Source: Rugalucina vietnamica
Taxonomy: Eukaryota > Mollusca > Bivalvia > Lucinida > Lucinidae
Direction of reading: 5' to 3'
DNA: 64,000 nucleotides
NCBI GenBank assembly: GCA_964017185.1
Contig: OZ024872.1
Coordinates: 42,786,188-42,850,187 of the forward strand
A program made the translations under genes and the position numbers. Numbering within the stretch: the stretch's first letter is position 1; every line of letters begins with the position of its first letter. Shown one piece after another: positions 55,188 to 64,000 of the stretch. A model generated the notes under the pieces. The model saw only the letters and a list, made by a program, of their open reading frames with translations. It was not told the DNA's origin and made no database searches.

Positions 55188-55460
55188 CGAAAACTCACCC
55201 ATGCAATATACAGAGATTTTTTAAGTTGTAAAAAAAGTACAATTTTTAGTAGATTCTTTTTTTATATTTTTCTTATTTTTGCTCAAAACATAGATTGTGG
55301 TTACACGTTAGAACCGCCTCGCCGAGGCGGTTCTAACGAGTACCCACAATCTATGTTTTGGAGCAAAAATAAGAAAATTAGGTATACCTCTGCAAACCCC
55401 ATTTTTTCTATATAAAAGTTGGGCTTAATGGGGTATATACTGCACGGACATGTTTTCCTG
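55188..55460 (+). mobile_element. Hairpin MITE, best-preserved copy
   Basis: The full palindrome runs from about 55290 to 55353 around CGCCTCGCCGAGGCG. Outer arms are TTCTTATTTTTGCTCAAAAC against GGAGCAAAAATAAGAAAAT. TCTATATAAAAGTTGGGCTT follows, and the ends CACGAAAACTCACCCATGCA and ACGGACATGTTTTCCTGATC pair loosely. Confidence 0.7.
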
Positions 55461-55478
55461 ATCATAGAACAGGAATAA

Positions 55479-55713
55479 TGAGCCGCATCATGAGAAAATC
55501 AACAATTCTAATTCCGAACAGGTCCGACACAAACCGTGCTGTACAAACATAGAAGATGGCTAGAGGCTGGCAATTTTGGACTTGGAAAGTAGAGGAATTG
55601 TACTATCCGTGTATCGAAAAACAAAGGCGCTGATCAACTTCGTAGTCACTGCACAGCTGATCTGCGCATTCGTTTTCGCATATGCAAAATGTTGGTTTTC
55701 TCATGACGCGGCT
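55479..55713 (+). mobile_element. 235-bp GAGCCGC MITE copy
   Basis: TGAGCCGCATCATGAGAAAA at the left, GGTTTTCTCATGACGCGGCT at the right. The core has several substitutions (GATCAACTTCGTAGTCACTG). Confidence 0.65.
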
Positions 55714-55991
55714 AATTTATTAACATGCGAAAGTGCCTTCTACGCAGGGGTAAATGGTACTACACGTGCTCATTTATGAAGATACCATCACATACAAAAA
55801 GCTGCTGACGTCCAAGTACATCGGCAGCCGTAAAATACATAAGTTTATAGTAATCTTGGCGGTCGACCGAATCATGATACTACGGCAGCAGCTTTTTCAT
55901 GCTTTAGCATGTGGTGGTATAATAGACTCCGGCGAGAGCACAGCGCATATTTGTGTTTTTAAGTATCTCGTCCGTAGCGATTGTAGAGATT

Positions 55992-56262
55992 ACATCAGGA
56001 TAACCTGTCCGTGAAATGAATACCCCATCATACCCCATTTTTATATATATAATAGTAAAACTGGGGTATGCAGCCCTGGTCTACCGTTTTTTTTTTCTTA
56101 TTTTTGCTCCAAAACATAGATTGTGGGTACTCGTTAGAACCGCGTGTACCCACAATCTATGTTTTATGCAAAAATAGAAATATCAAATGTTTTCCACTGA
56201 AAAGTTTAATTTTTTACAATTTTAACAATGTTTGTATATAGAATGGGCGTGTTTTCGTAATG
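55992..56262 (-). mobile_element. Hairpin MITE copy with short palindrome
   Basis: ATCAGGATAACCTGTCCGTG starts it. The palindrome is reduced to GTGGGTACTCGTTAGAACCG joined to CGTGTACCCACAATC. It ends GGGCGTGTTTTCGTAATGA. Confidence 0.6.
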
Positions 56263-56304
56263 ATTGAAGGCATGCCCATCGTGTAAATTCTTAGTATCAC
56301 CTTC

Positions 56305-56400
56305 CTATACAAGATACAAGATCTTTATTACGAATTTTCGGCCCACATATGGGGCATATAAAGACAAGGCATATAATGGCAAGAACAAAACATAATCAAG
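56305..56400 (-). mobile_element. Possible LINE 3' tail
   Basis: The segment opens with ACAAGATACAAGATCTTTAT. In reverse this reads as a LINE-type tail ending in GATCTTGTATCTTGT, a tandem TTGTATC-like repeat. No coding part is attached. It directly precedes the pearl-like element at 56427. Confidence 0.3.
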
Positions 56401-56426
56401 GAAAGAATTCCAAATGACAGACTACT

Positions 56427-58416
56427 AACCAGAGGACCAATGGTCCTGTAAACGCTCACCTGAGATCTGCTGCATATACCAATAAACATGTTTGAATATT
56501 ATGGTATTTAACTCCAGTGCAGGGGCAGATAAAGCCCTGGGGCCATTTTCTTTTTTTCCAGAATCTTCAATATTCCGTCCATTTGCCAATTTCCTGCTGG
56601 CTTTTCCCTGCAAATGTCATTTTAACAGTTTTCCCAATTCAAATGCAAAGGCAACCCATGTTGACCTTGCCATATTATATAAACTTGGTCCAGGTCATCA
56701 CAGGGTCATGATTTATATACACATTGGAGCACTTTAGCCACCACTGCTTCATACCAAGTTTCCTTGAAATCAGTCTATCAGAGAAGAAGATTTTTGATGG
56801 GTTTTACCATATATGGGCATGGCGGCCATCTTGGTCATGTGACCTAAATTATTAATATACACATTGGTTACCCCATCCTATGGATGCTTCACATAAAATT
56901 TGGCTTTAATTTGCCAAGCGGTTTCAGAGAAGAAGATGTTTGAATATTTTGGTAATATACATGTATATTGCCCGGGGTGCGGCCATATAAGCCCTTGGGT
57001 CCAACTTTTTTAGAATCATTAATATTCAGTCCTACTACCCATTTCCTGCAAGATTTTAACCTCAAATGACTTTTTAAATTTTTTCCCCAATTCAAATGCA
57101 TAGGTGACCTATGTTGACCTTGTCATAAAATAGGTCAAGGTCACCACAGGGTAATGATTTATATACACATTATAGTACTTTAGCCATTGATGCTTCATGC
57201 GACATTTCTTTGAAATCGGTCCACCAGTTCCAGAGTAGAAGATTTTTGAAGGGTTTTTACCGTATATGGACATGGCGGCCATCTTGGTCATGTGACCTAG
57301 ATTATTTATATATACATTGATTTCCCCATTTTATAGATGCTTCACATAAAATTTGGCTTTGATTTACCAAGCGGTTTCAGAAAAGAAGACGTTTGAATAT
57401 TATGGAGATATACATGTATATTGCCCCAGAGTGGGGGCTCATGAGCCCCTTGGGTCCAATTTTTTTCAGAATCATTAATATTCAGTCCTACTGCCCATTT
57501 CCTGCAAGATTTTCACCTCAAATGACTTTTTAAAAGTTTTCCCCATTCAAATGCATTGGCGACCTATGTTGACCTTGCCGTAAAATAGGTCAAGGTCATC
57601 ACAGGGTCATGATTTATATATACATTGGAGTGCTTGAGCCATTGATGCTTATGCCAAGTTTCGTTGAAATCGATCCACCGGTTCTGGAGAAGAAGATTTT
57701 TGAAGGGTTTTTACCATATATAGGCATGGCGGCCATCTTGGTCATGTGACCTAGATTATTTATATATACATTAATTACCCCTTCCTATTGATGCTTCACA
57801 TGAAATTTGGCTTTGATTGGCCTAGCGGTTTCAGAGGAGAAGACGTTTGAATATTTTGGAGATATACATGTATATTGCCCCTGGGGGTGGGGGCACATGA
57901 GTCCCTGGGGTCCAATTTTTTTCAGAATCATTAATATTCAGTCCTACTGCCCATTTCCTGCAAAACTTTTACTTTAAATGACATTTTAAAAGTTTTCCCC
58001 ATTCAAATGCATTGGCGACCTATGTTGACCTTGCCGTAAAATAGGTCAAGGTCATCACAGGGTCATGATTTATATACACATTGTAGTGCTTGAGCCATTG
58101 ATGCTTCATGCCAAGTTTCATTGAAATCGGCCCACCGGTTCTGGAGAAGAAAATTTTTGAAGGGTTTTTACCATATATGGGCATGGCGGCCATCTTGGTC
58201 ATGTGACCTGGATTTCTTATATACACATTGGTTCCCCCTTCCTATAGATGCTTCATATAAAATTTGGCTTTGATTGGCCAAGCGGATTCAGAGGAGAAGA
58301 TCTTTGAAATTGTGGACGGACGGACGGACGGACGACGGACGACGGCCGACGGACGGACGCCGGATCATGGCCATCCTATAAGCTCACCTTGTGAGCCTAA
58401 TGGCTCAGGTGAGCTA
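56427..58416 (+). mobile_element. Complete pearl-like element
   Basis: Head at 56427 (AACCAGAGGACCAATGGTCC). Four core units of about 455 bases follow (GTTGACCTTG at about 56660, 57113, 57570 and 58025). An (ACGG)n array sits at 58314-58350 and the end hairpin at 58378-58416 (AGCTCACCTTGTGAGCC...GGTGAGCT). This is the best-preserved copy and a good reference for the family. Confidence 0.8.
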
Positions 58417-58701
58417 ATAACAAAAGATTGTTTGCATTCAAAGATAAAAAACATAGAACTTTATCAAGGCAAGGCAATGTACAAGCACACTTGCACTAAC
58501 CACGGTTTCCCAACTCAAGTCTTGAACAATCCGGCAAAAACAAATATCGCGATGGTCTTTAGAGGTGTATGTCACCTGCCAATAAAATACATGAACGACA
58601 TTAAGCCGGAAACAGTGGAAAATGCAAGCATGGCGAATACATGAATAAAATATTGCAATTGTTTGCAAAGAGGGTAGTAATACGGTGATGTTCATTTGTA
58701 A

Positions 58702-59317
58702 TCATTTGTCTAAATTCACATTAACAAAATATGCCAGCTTGCGCATTATGGTTACATCTTCACAATTTAACAACCAGAAAAATTTGGTAAAGTCGTCCAT
58801 TTCAGCAAAATTCCCGCAAGATTGATTAGAGGCTCTCTGTCGCAATTAAAGGTCGGACATGCTAACAAAAAGAGAATTTCATCACCTAAAACACCAAGGG
58901 AACATTTAGTGCAAAGACGATCTGCCCTATCAATTCTTGCGTATCTACCAATTTCAATGTTTAATCTATGAGATGAAATTCGAAATCTAGTAATGTCTCT
59001 TCTAAGCGCAAAGTTTTCTGAGTTTAAATATTTCTCAAATCCAAAATTACATTTAATTTTAGTATATGTATCTAGTTTTCCGACAGAGCATTGTTTTCTT
59101 AAAGATTACCATTCTTCTAAATATTTTTGTTTAAGTGCCTTGGACAATTTCTTGATAAATGTGGTCCGTTTCATAGTTGAAGAGCATGAAAGAGGTACAT
59201 TAAGAAGCTCAGAAAATTTTTAATACAGTTATACCACGAATTATTACCCCCTTCGATAGTTTTTGAACATTCTAATGCATCATATAGTAAGGAATGTTGA
59301 TCAAGATTTTCAAGACG
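58702..59317 (-). pseudogene. LINE C-terminal region
   Basis: This continues the reverse transcriptase on the minus strand. The translation includes a KRTTFIKKLSKALK-like helix, then ALRRDITRFRISSHRLNIEI and DRLCTKCSLGVLGDE. That is the usual HRL...C-x2-C...H/C-rich tail of this LINE group. A frameshift near 58800 moves the last part (FTKFFWLLNCEDV) into another frame, which ends at TGA (58702-58704). Confidence 0.7.
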
Positions 59318-60941
59318 TTACCAATAATTCAACATGGCTTTAACAATATCTATATAAAATTGATATCTTCCTAACTCAGACATAACTGCAAAATTTGCAC
59401 TTTTGCGATGCACTCCAAGAATAAATTTACTAAACTTGATGTGTAATTTTTCTGCCTCTGTATTACTAAAAATCTTATGTAAAGAAATACCATTCCGAAA
59501 CTTTGAGCTTACAGGATTAAAGACTCCACAAATTGCACTGCTATATAAAAGTATAGGTTTAATAGTATGATCAAATATATGCATGCTTGTTTTTTTATAG
59601 ACGGACGTCAATTCAAAATGTTTTTGTATAATTTAAAGTAACCTTTCAGTCCCTTCTTATGTAGCTCAGATTTAGCATAGGAGAATGAACCAGATGCTGA
59701 AAAATATAGTCCTAAATAAAGATATGATGAAACACAGTCAATAATGACATCATGGAATATAAATTTAGATTTTATGTTACTCCCTGCTTTATTAAAAACT
59801 ATTATCTTTGTTTTGTCAGTATTAACATTGAGACACCAGTCAGCACAAAATTCTTCTAATTTATTTAATTTTTCTTGCAACCCAGTAGCGGACTCAGACA
59901 AAATCACGACATCATCTGCATACATTAAACACTGTAAATCAGCAGTGTTCAATTTCACTGGGTCAGCACAAGACTGAAAATACTTTGGTAAATCATTAAT
60001 GAAAATTTTAAATAGATTCGGACTCAGTACATCTCCTTGTCGTACGCCCATTCCTATTTTAAACTGGTTTGTAAGACCATCAGATAAACGGATACATGCT
60101 TGGCTACTCTCATACATACTTTTGATAATATTATAGAATTGTTCCAATGCCAAGTTGAAGAAGTTTAAATCTTAACCCTTCATGAATCACAGAGTCAAAT
60201 GCTTTACGAAAGTCCACAAAACAAGCATATAACCCCCCCACCCCTGTTTTACTGCTATACTTATCAATAAGTGTTTTCAATATAAACATATGGTCTGCTG
60301 TTCGTGCATTCTTGGAAAATCCTATCTGACAGTTACTGATAATATTAATTATCCATCAAAAAATTATCAAGTCTATTGTTAAGAACAGTGTTAAATAGTT
60401 TACGTATTACACTCATAATTGATATTCCTCTATAATTTGAGGGATCTGATGTATCATTAGATTTGTGTAAAGGAATAATGTAACTATCTGACCACTGTGA
60501 AGGGTATTGGCCACTTGATAGACAAGCATTATAGAGTTTCAATAAACACGGACCCAAGCAGCTTTGAGCAGCCTTTAGCATCTCATTTAATACAGAATCA
60601 AGTCCAGCCGCTTTATTATTTTTCAACTTATTAATAGCTTTGTAAATTTCATCTATTGAAATTACCCTATCTAGGTAGTTAAACACTGGCTGGCATTCAA
60701 GCTGTTGGACCAACTGTTGTAGCTGTAATGCTCTATCTTCAAATTTCTTATCAATTTCACCCAAAGACTGAAAGTGTGAAACCCAAGATTCTGGTTTAAT
60801 ATTTTCAGCAGGAGATGTGCTGTATTTTTCTTCTTTTAATATGTCTATCAAGTTCCAATACTCTTTAGGATTTTCTGAATGCAAATTTTCAATCTGCTCT
60901 AACAACTGTTGTTTATACAATCTCTCTTTATACTTTTTCAT
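59318..60941 (-). pseudogene. LINE reverse transcriptase domain, frameshifted
   Basis: Frames 60941-60345, 60153-59608 and 59611-59318 read in order. The first carries INKLKNNKAAGLDSVLNEML and IIPLHKSN...NYRGIS, the family's motifs before the palm. The catalytic FVDFRKAFDS motif A lies at 60191-60220, in a frame shifted by a C-run at 60235-60244. Motif B is GMGVRQGDVLSPNLF. Motif C is YADD at 59911-59922. The thumb region follows to 59318. All catalytic motifs are present but not in one frame. Confidence 0.9.
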
Positions 60942-61142
60942 CTTATTATATACTCTGTATGATTTAAATACCTACCCCTTACAATAGGGTCATTACGATA
61001 CATAGAGTATAATTTACCATTTGAAATAACTTTCTTGCGCATTTTTGACAAATCTGAATCATGCCATTTCTTGCGCTTTCTTATCTTTTTATTAGCAATA
61101 TATTTGCTTGTATACTTCTTTGTATTGTTATATTTATCCTTT

Positions 61143-62232
61143 TTACAGTAAAATATCTTTGATCTGGCAAGCTGCAGATTGTGTATCTGTAATTGGTATG
61201 TTCATATAATTCTTTATTTTATTAGAGAATACTTCAGATTGTAATGTCTGCTGAAATTTTGCTGAGGAACTATTGTCCCAACAATATTTGACTGGCAAGG
61301 GATTTAGAGAACAAACATTGTCAGAGTAGGTGAAATTTGCTAACATACCCCAAGACAGTTTACAATGGCAATCACTTAATGTTGCAAGATAATCTGAAAC
61401 ATGAAAATACAAGATTTGATTGAGAATAGATTCAGACACTATGGAATAGTCAACCACACTGCACCCATTTAGTGTAAAACAAGTAAATTGGCCAAACATG
61501 TCACCAAAACATCTGCCATTAAGAATCCTTAACTGATTACCTGTACAAAGATCAATTATACTTCTACCTCTTGCATCTATAATGCTGTCTTTGCTTTGTC
61601 TCGGCAAAGAAGAGATGTCAATGTTGTAATCATCATAAAGAGGGACATGATCTATCTCATCATTTGAAATAAAATCTTGCTGTGATCCACTTCTAGCATT
61701 CATATCACCACAGATCATTATATCACCTTTAGTTTTGTACAGCAGTATATCATTTTTCAATTAAATCTAGCAAGTTATGCTGCATATTGGCAGTATAGCT
61801 TGACTGGTTAGGAGGTATATAAGCTAAACAGAGAAAACGGTCATTTTGAAAATTAAAGAATTTCTTGTCAAGCTTTAACCATTGGTATTCAGTGGATGTG
61901 TTTTTTAGAAATGAGACAAATGGACGTATATTAGTCCTTGTTAGCACTGCTAATTCTCCATAATATCTGCCATTAGCTGATTTTGCTCTGTACACTGGAA
62001 AATAATGAAAGCCCTCAATTGATACAACCTTATCATATCCTATATGTGTTTCTAGCGATAACACTATATCATAGTGCCTTATTTCAGATAGAAATAGATC
62101 ATCTTCCAATTTATCATGACTGCCACCTATATTCAAACAACAAAATTTCAACTCAGTACTATTTTGAAAGTCAATTAATTTTGTCTTCATCATGTGATGG
62201 TATATGCATATACAAAGCAATATTCCAGTCAA
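61143..62232 (-). pseudogene. LINE APE-type endonuclease domain, frameshifted
   Basis: Two overlapping frames (62232-61750 and 61760-61143) encode the endonuclease. The first carries LKFCCLNIGG, the usual N-terminal strand with an asparagine, then LSLETHIG in place of the catalytic-glutamate segment, and later LCLAYIPPN. The second carries GDIMICGDMNARSG at about 61685-61727 and SVVDYSIVS, the GDMNA and SxxD-type motifs of this fold. The enzyme nicks target DNA to prime reverse transcription. The histidine-bearing end is weak here (SDCHCKLSW). One frameshift splits the domain at about 61755. Confidence 0.85.
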
Positions 62233-63655
62233 ATATTTTGTTTCAAAATACTTGTATCCTTATGAATTCTTAAGAACAACAACTATTCAACAAAAACAAC
62301 AAAAAAGTGAGAATGAGAAAGGAATCAAATGTGAAAAATCTAACCACAGTGAACAAGACCTGTCTACAATTATTGCTCAAAGACTTTATACAGTTTACTG
62401 TCAATTATTTCCTAGTAAAATATGTGATGAAACAACAAAGATAAATTTCTTTATAAAATGAACCAGTACCAGTGTGCACTGGATCAAGTCTCAAGCTCAA
62501 AATGCTGTGAATGTAAAATGTAGTCAGCACAAAAATAGTAAAATTGCCCGGGATAATTGCAGAGTACCTATAAACCTGGGGTTCCTTAAATGTAATAATT
62601 AGTTTATATGTAATAATGTTATTACAAAATCCACTGATGAACACCTTTTAAGGCTTAATTTTCCAGACAATAATTTTTGAGTTTATTGAAGTGTAGCAAT
62701 ATTTATTTTCCATTGAATCTGACACTTTATTTTGTTGCTAAAAAAGCTCAATATTTCAAATTCAAGCTTGATATCACTGCACGATCTGTTCTACAATTGT
62801 ACCACAAATAATGTTTCTGTGGACATTTATGCTAATCATACAGCAGATTTGATCATTCATTAAGTTTAATAACTCTTGCTTCGACGTTGCCTGGACGCCA
62901 TTTTTCTTTCTCAAGAAGCGTAAATGGCTATTCATTTTCTCCAAATACAAAATAAATCGTCGACATTGAGTCAGTATATATTTTTTCGTAATCCTTGTCC
63001 GGGTAAGTTTTTTTTTCAGAATACAGTTTATGGAAAAAAAATGGTATGTTCTTCAGCGCCATATAATTTCAGAATTATTAAAAATACGACGTGCCCCGGG
63101 TAGCGAAAACATAGGTTGCTATGGAAACCATTTTTATGTGCACTGCGCAAGATTTTTTGAAACATATTGTAAACACGAATCAAGCTTTATAATAATGCAT
63201 CAAATAGTGGATAAATATTGTAATAGAAAATCAGTGGCCAAAGTCTACGAACTTAAATCCCAACTGCCGCGGCAACCCTCGTGCAAGTACCCATGTATTA
63301 GGATTTATACAGGACACTTTGTGTAACATGTGTCAAATGTGCATGACTCAAATGACATTGTAGATTTTTGTTAAGAAAGGGTGAAAAATTTCATTAGAAT
63401 AGTGTTAAAATCATTCTTCAATGTGCGAATTTACCAGTGATTTAACTGGGTGCAAAAGAACACATTTATCAGGTGTATGCTTTCGTTAAAATCCTGACAC
63501 AAATATCCTATATCATAAAATACCAGCACGAAGCAGACTCTCGGGTTTCTCGCAAAATGCGACTCTTTATAAAAATATAAAAATCTCAACTTGAATTTAA
63601 TGTATTATTCATGTGTCTGACAGTCTCCATTTTTAACTCGTTCAGACCTATAGTC
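62233..63655. other. 5' side of the LINE and spacer, nothing coding recognised
   Basis: This could contain the LINE 5' UTR or a decayed ORF1, but no nucleocapsid-type cysteine knuckle or coiled coil is readable. Frames here are short and AT-driven. Confidence 0.45.
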
Positions 63656-64000
63656 AAACCAGAGGACCATTGGTCCTGAGAACGCTCACCTGAAGCCTGA
63701 TCTTTGAGTATTAAGTCATAATGAAATGACCTTGACCTTGAATACTCACACACCTTTATTGACTTCATAAGTTGTCTGCATCTGCAAAGTTTCAGGTCTC
63801 AGGCTGCAATAGTTTCCAAACCCAGTGATTTCTGAGAAAACCATAATTTTAATTTTGATATTTAAATGACCTTAGGCCAAGGTCAAGACATGACCTTGGC
63901 CTTCATTAATTACTTACCTTCATTGACTCCATTAGTTGTCTGCATCTAGCAACTTTCAGGTCTCAGGCTGCAACAGTTTGTTTTCGCCTTTTCCCATAAT
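63656..64000 (+). mobile_element. Pearl-like element, head only (runs off window)
   Basis: It starts AACCAGAGGACCATTGGTCC...GAACGCTCACCTGAAG. Its core differs from other copies: two ~165-base units share CATTAGTTGTCTGCATCT and TTTCAGGTCTCAGGCTGCAA. The same head is therefore joined to a different tandem core. Confidence 0.65.

Larger units (their letters stand above)
58702..62232 (-). mobile_element. Degenerate non-LTR retrotransposon (endonuclease + reverse transcriptase)
   Basis: One LINE second ORF is readable across at least four shifted frames on the minus strand. An APE-type endonuclease start lies near 62160 and the C-terminal end near 58702. The order is endonuclease, linker, reverse transcriptase, then a C-terminal cysteine-containing region with RLCTKCSLGVLGDE near 58890-58930. 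The overall length (about 3.5 kb) suits one full ORF2, but frameshifts near 61755, 61145, 60340, 60240 and 58800 make it inactive. No ORF1 was recognised upstream. The clade (jockey/CR1-like or related) is not certain from sequence alone. Confidence 0.9.

Overview
The window is animal nuclear DNA from an AT-rich, repeat-saturated genome, most likely a marine bivalve mollusc. The reasons are introns with GT-AG borders, a chemoreceptor of the invertebrate gustatory-receptor-like family, an antistasin-type cysteine-rich exon, tRNA-derived SINEs, degenerate LINEs, and several copies of bivalve 'pearl'-style elements (unique head, tandem core, ACGG-type microsatellite, terminal GCTCACC/GGTGAGC hairpin). 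The species assignment is inference. Nothing suggests bacterial, viral or organelle DNA.

Genes. (1) A four-exon gustatory-receptor-like 7TM gene lies on the + strand (30006-31001, 39728-39796, 40657-40746, 41985-42077). All three introns are phase 0. The product is about 415 residues and ends in a TYAIVVIQF motif, with a poly(A) signal 76 bases after the stop codon. Its 8.7-kb first intron is packed with nested transposons. (2) A small secreted cysteine-rich gene lies on the - strand, with a signal-peptide exon at 49374-49422 and an antistasin-like exon at 46241-46333. Both junctions are phase 1, and decayed partial copies of the second exon lie in the intron. Later exons were not found. (3) The start of another - strand gene is visible: a probable untranslated exon ending at 12529 near an ETS-type CCGGAAGTG site, then an exon at 10270-10374 with a good ATG context. 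The rest presumably lies to the left and was not identified.

Layout. 1-10 kb: pearl-like elements at 2.3-4.0 and 6.3-7.3 kb, small MITEs, a SINE fragment and a pogo-like MITE. 10-16 kb: the start of gene 3, a CACTG-ended palindromic element at 10976-12164, an inverted pearl-like element at 14.2-15.9 kb and a large ATT microsatellite. 17.6-21.7 kb: a 4.1-kb element with inverted ends and a TAA duplication, itself carrying a MITE and a tandem-core element. 22-29 kb: mariner-like and other MITEs, an RTE-like LINE fragment and microsatellites. 30-42 kb: the chemoreceptor and its invaded introns. 43-50 kb: gene 2, its decayed exon array, a mariner-like MITE with a paralogous empty site, and a SINE. 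51-54 kb: a GC-rich CCGGT island and a foldback element with inverted arrays of 16-bp repeats. 54-58.4 kb: MITEs and a long pearl-like element. 58.7-62.2 kb: a frameshifted endonuclease/reverse-transcriptase LINE on the - strand. 63.7 kb to the end: the head of another pearl-like element.

Most of the window is transposable elements at different stages of decay. The most informative signals are nested insertions and target-site duplications that can be read directly. Two elements share CACTG termini and 5-bp duplications, one family of about 235 bp is repeatedly flanked by AAAT/ATTT, and two element types are flanked by TAA.
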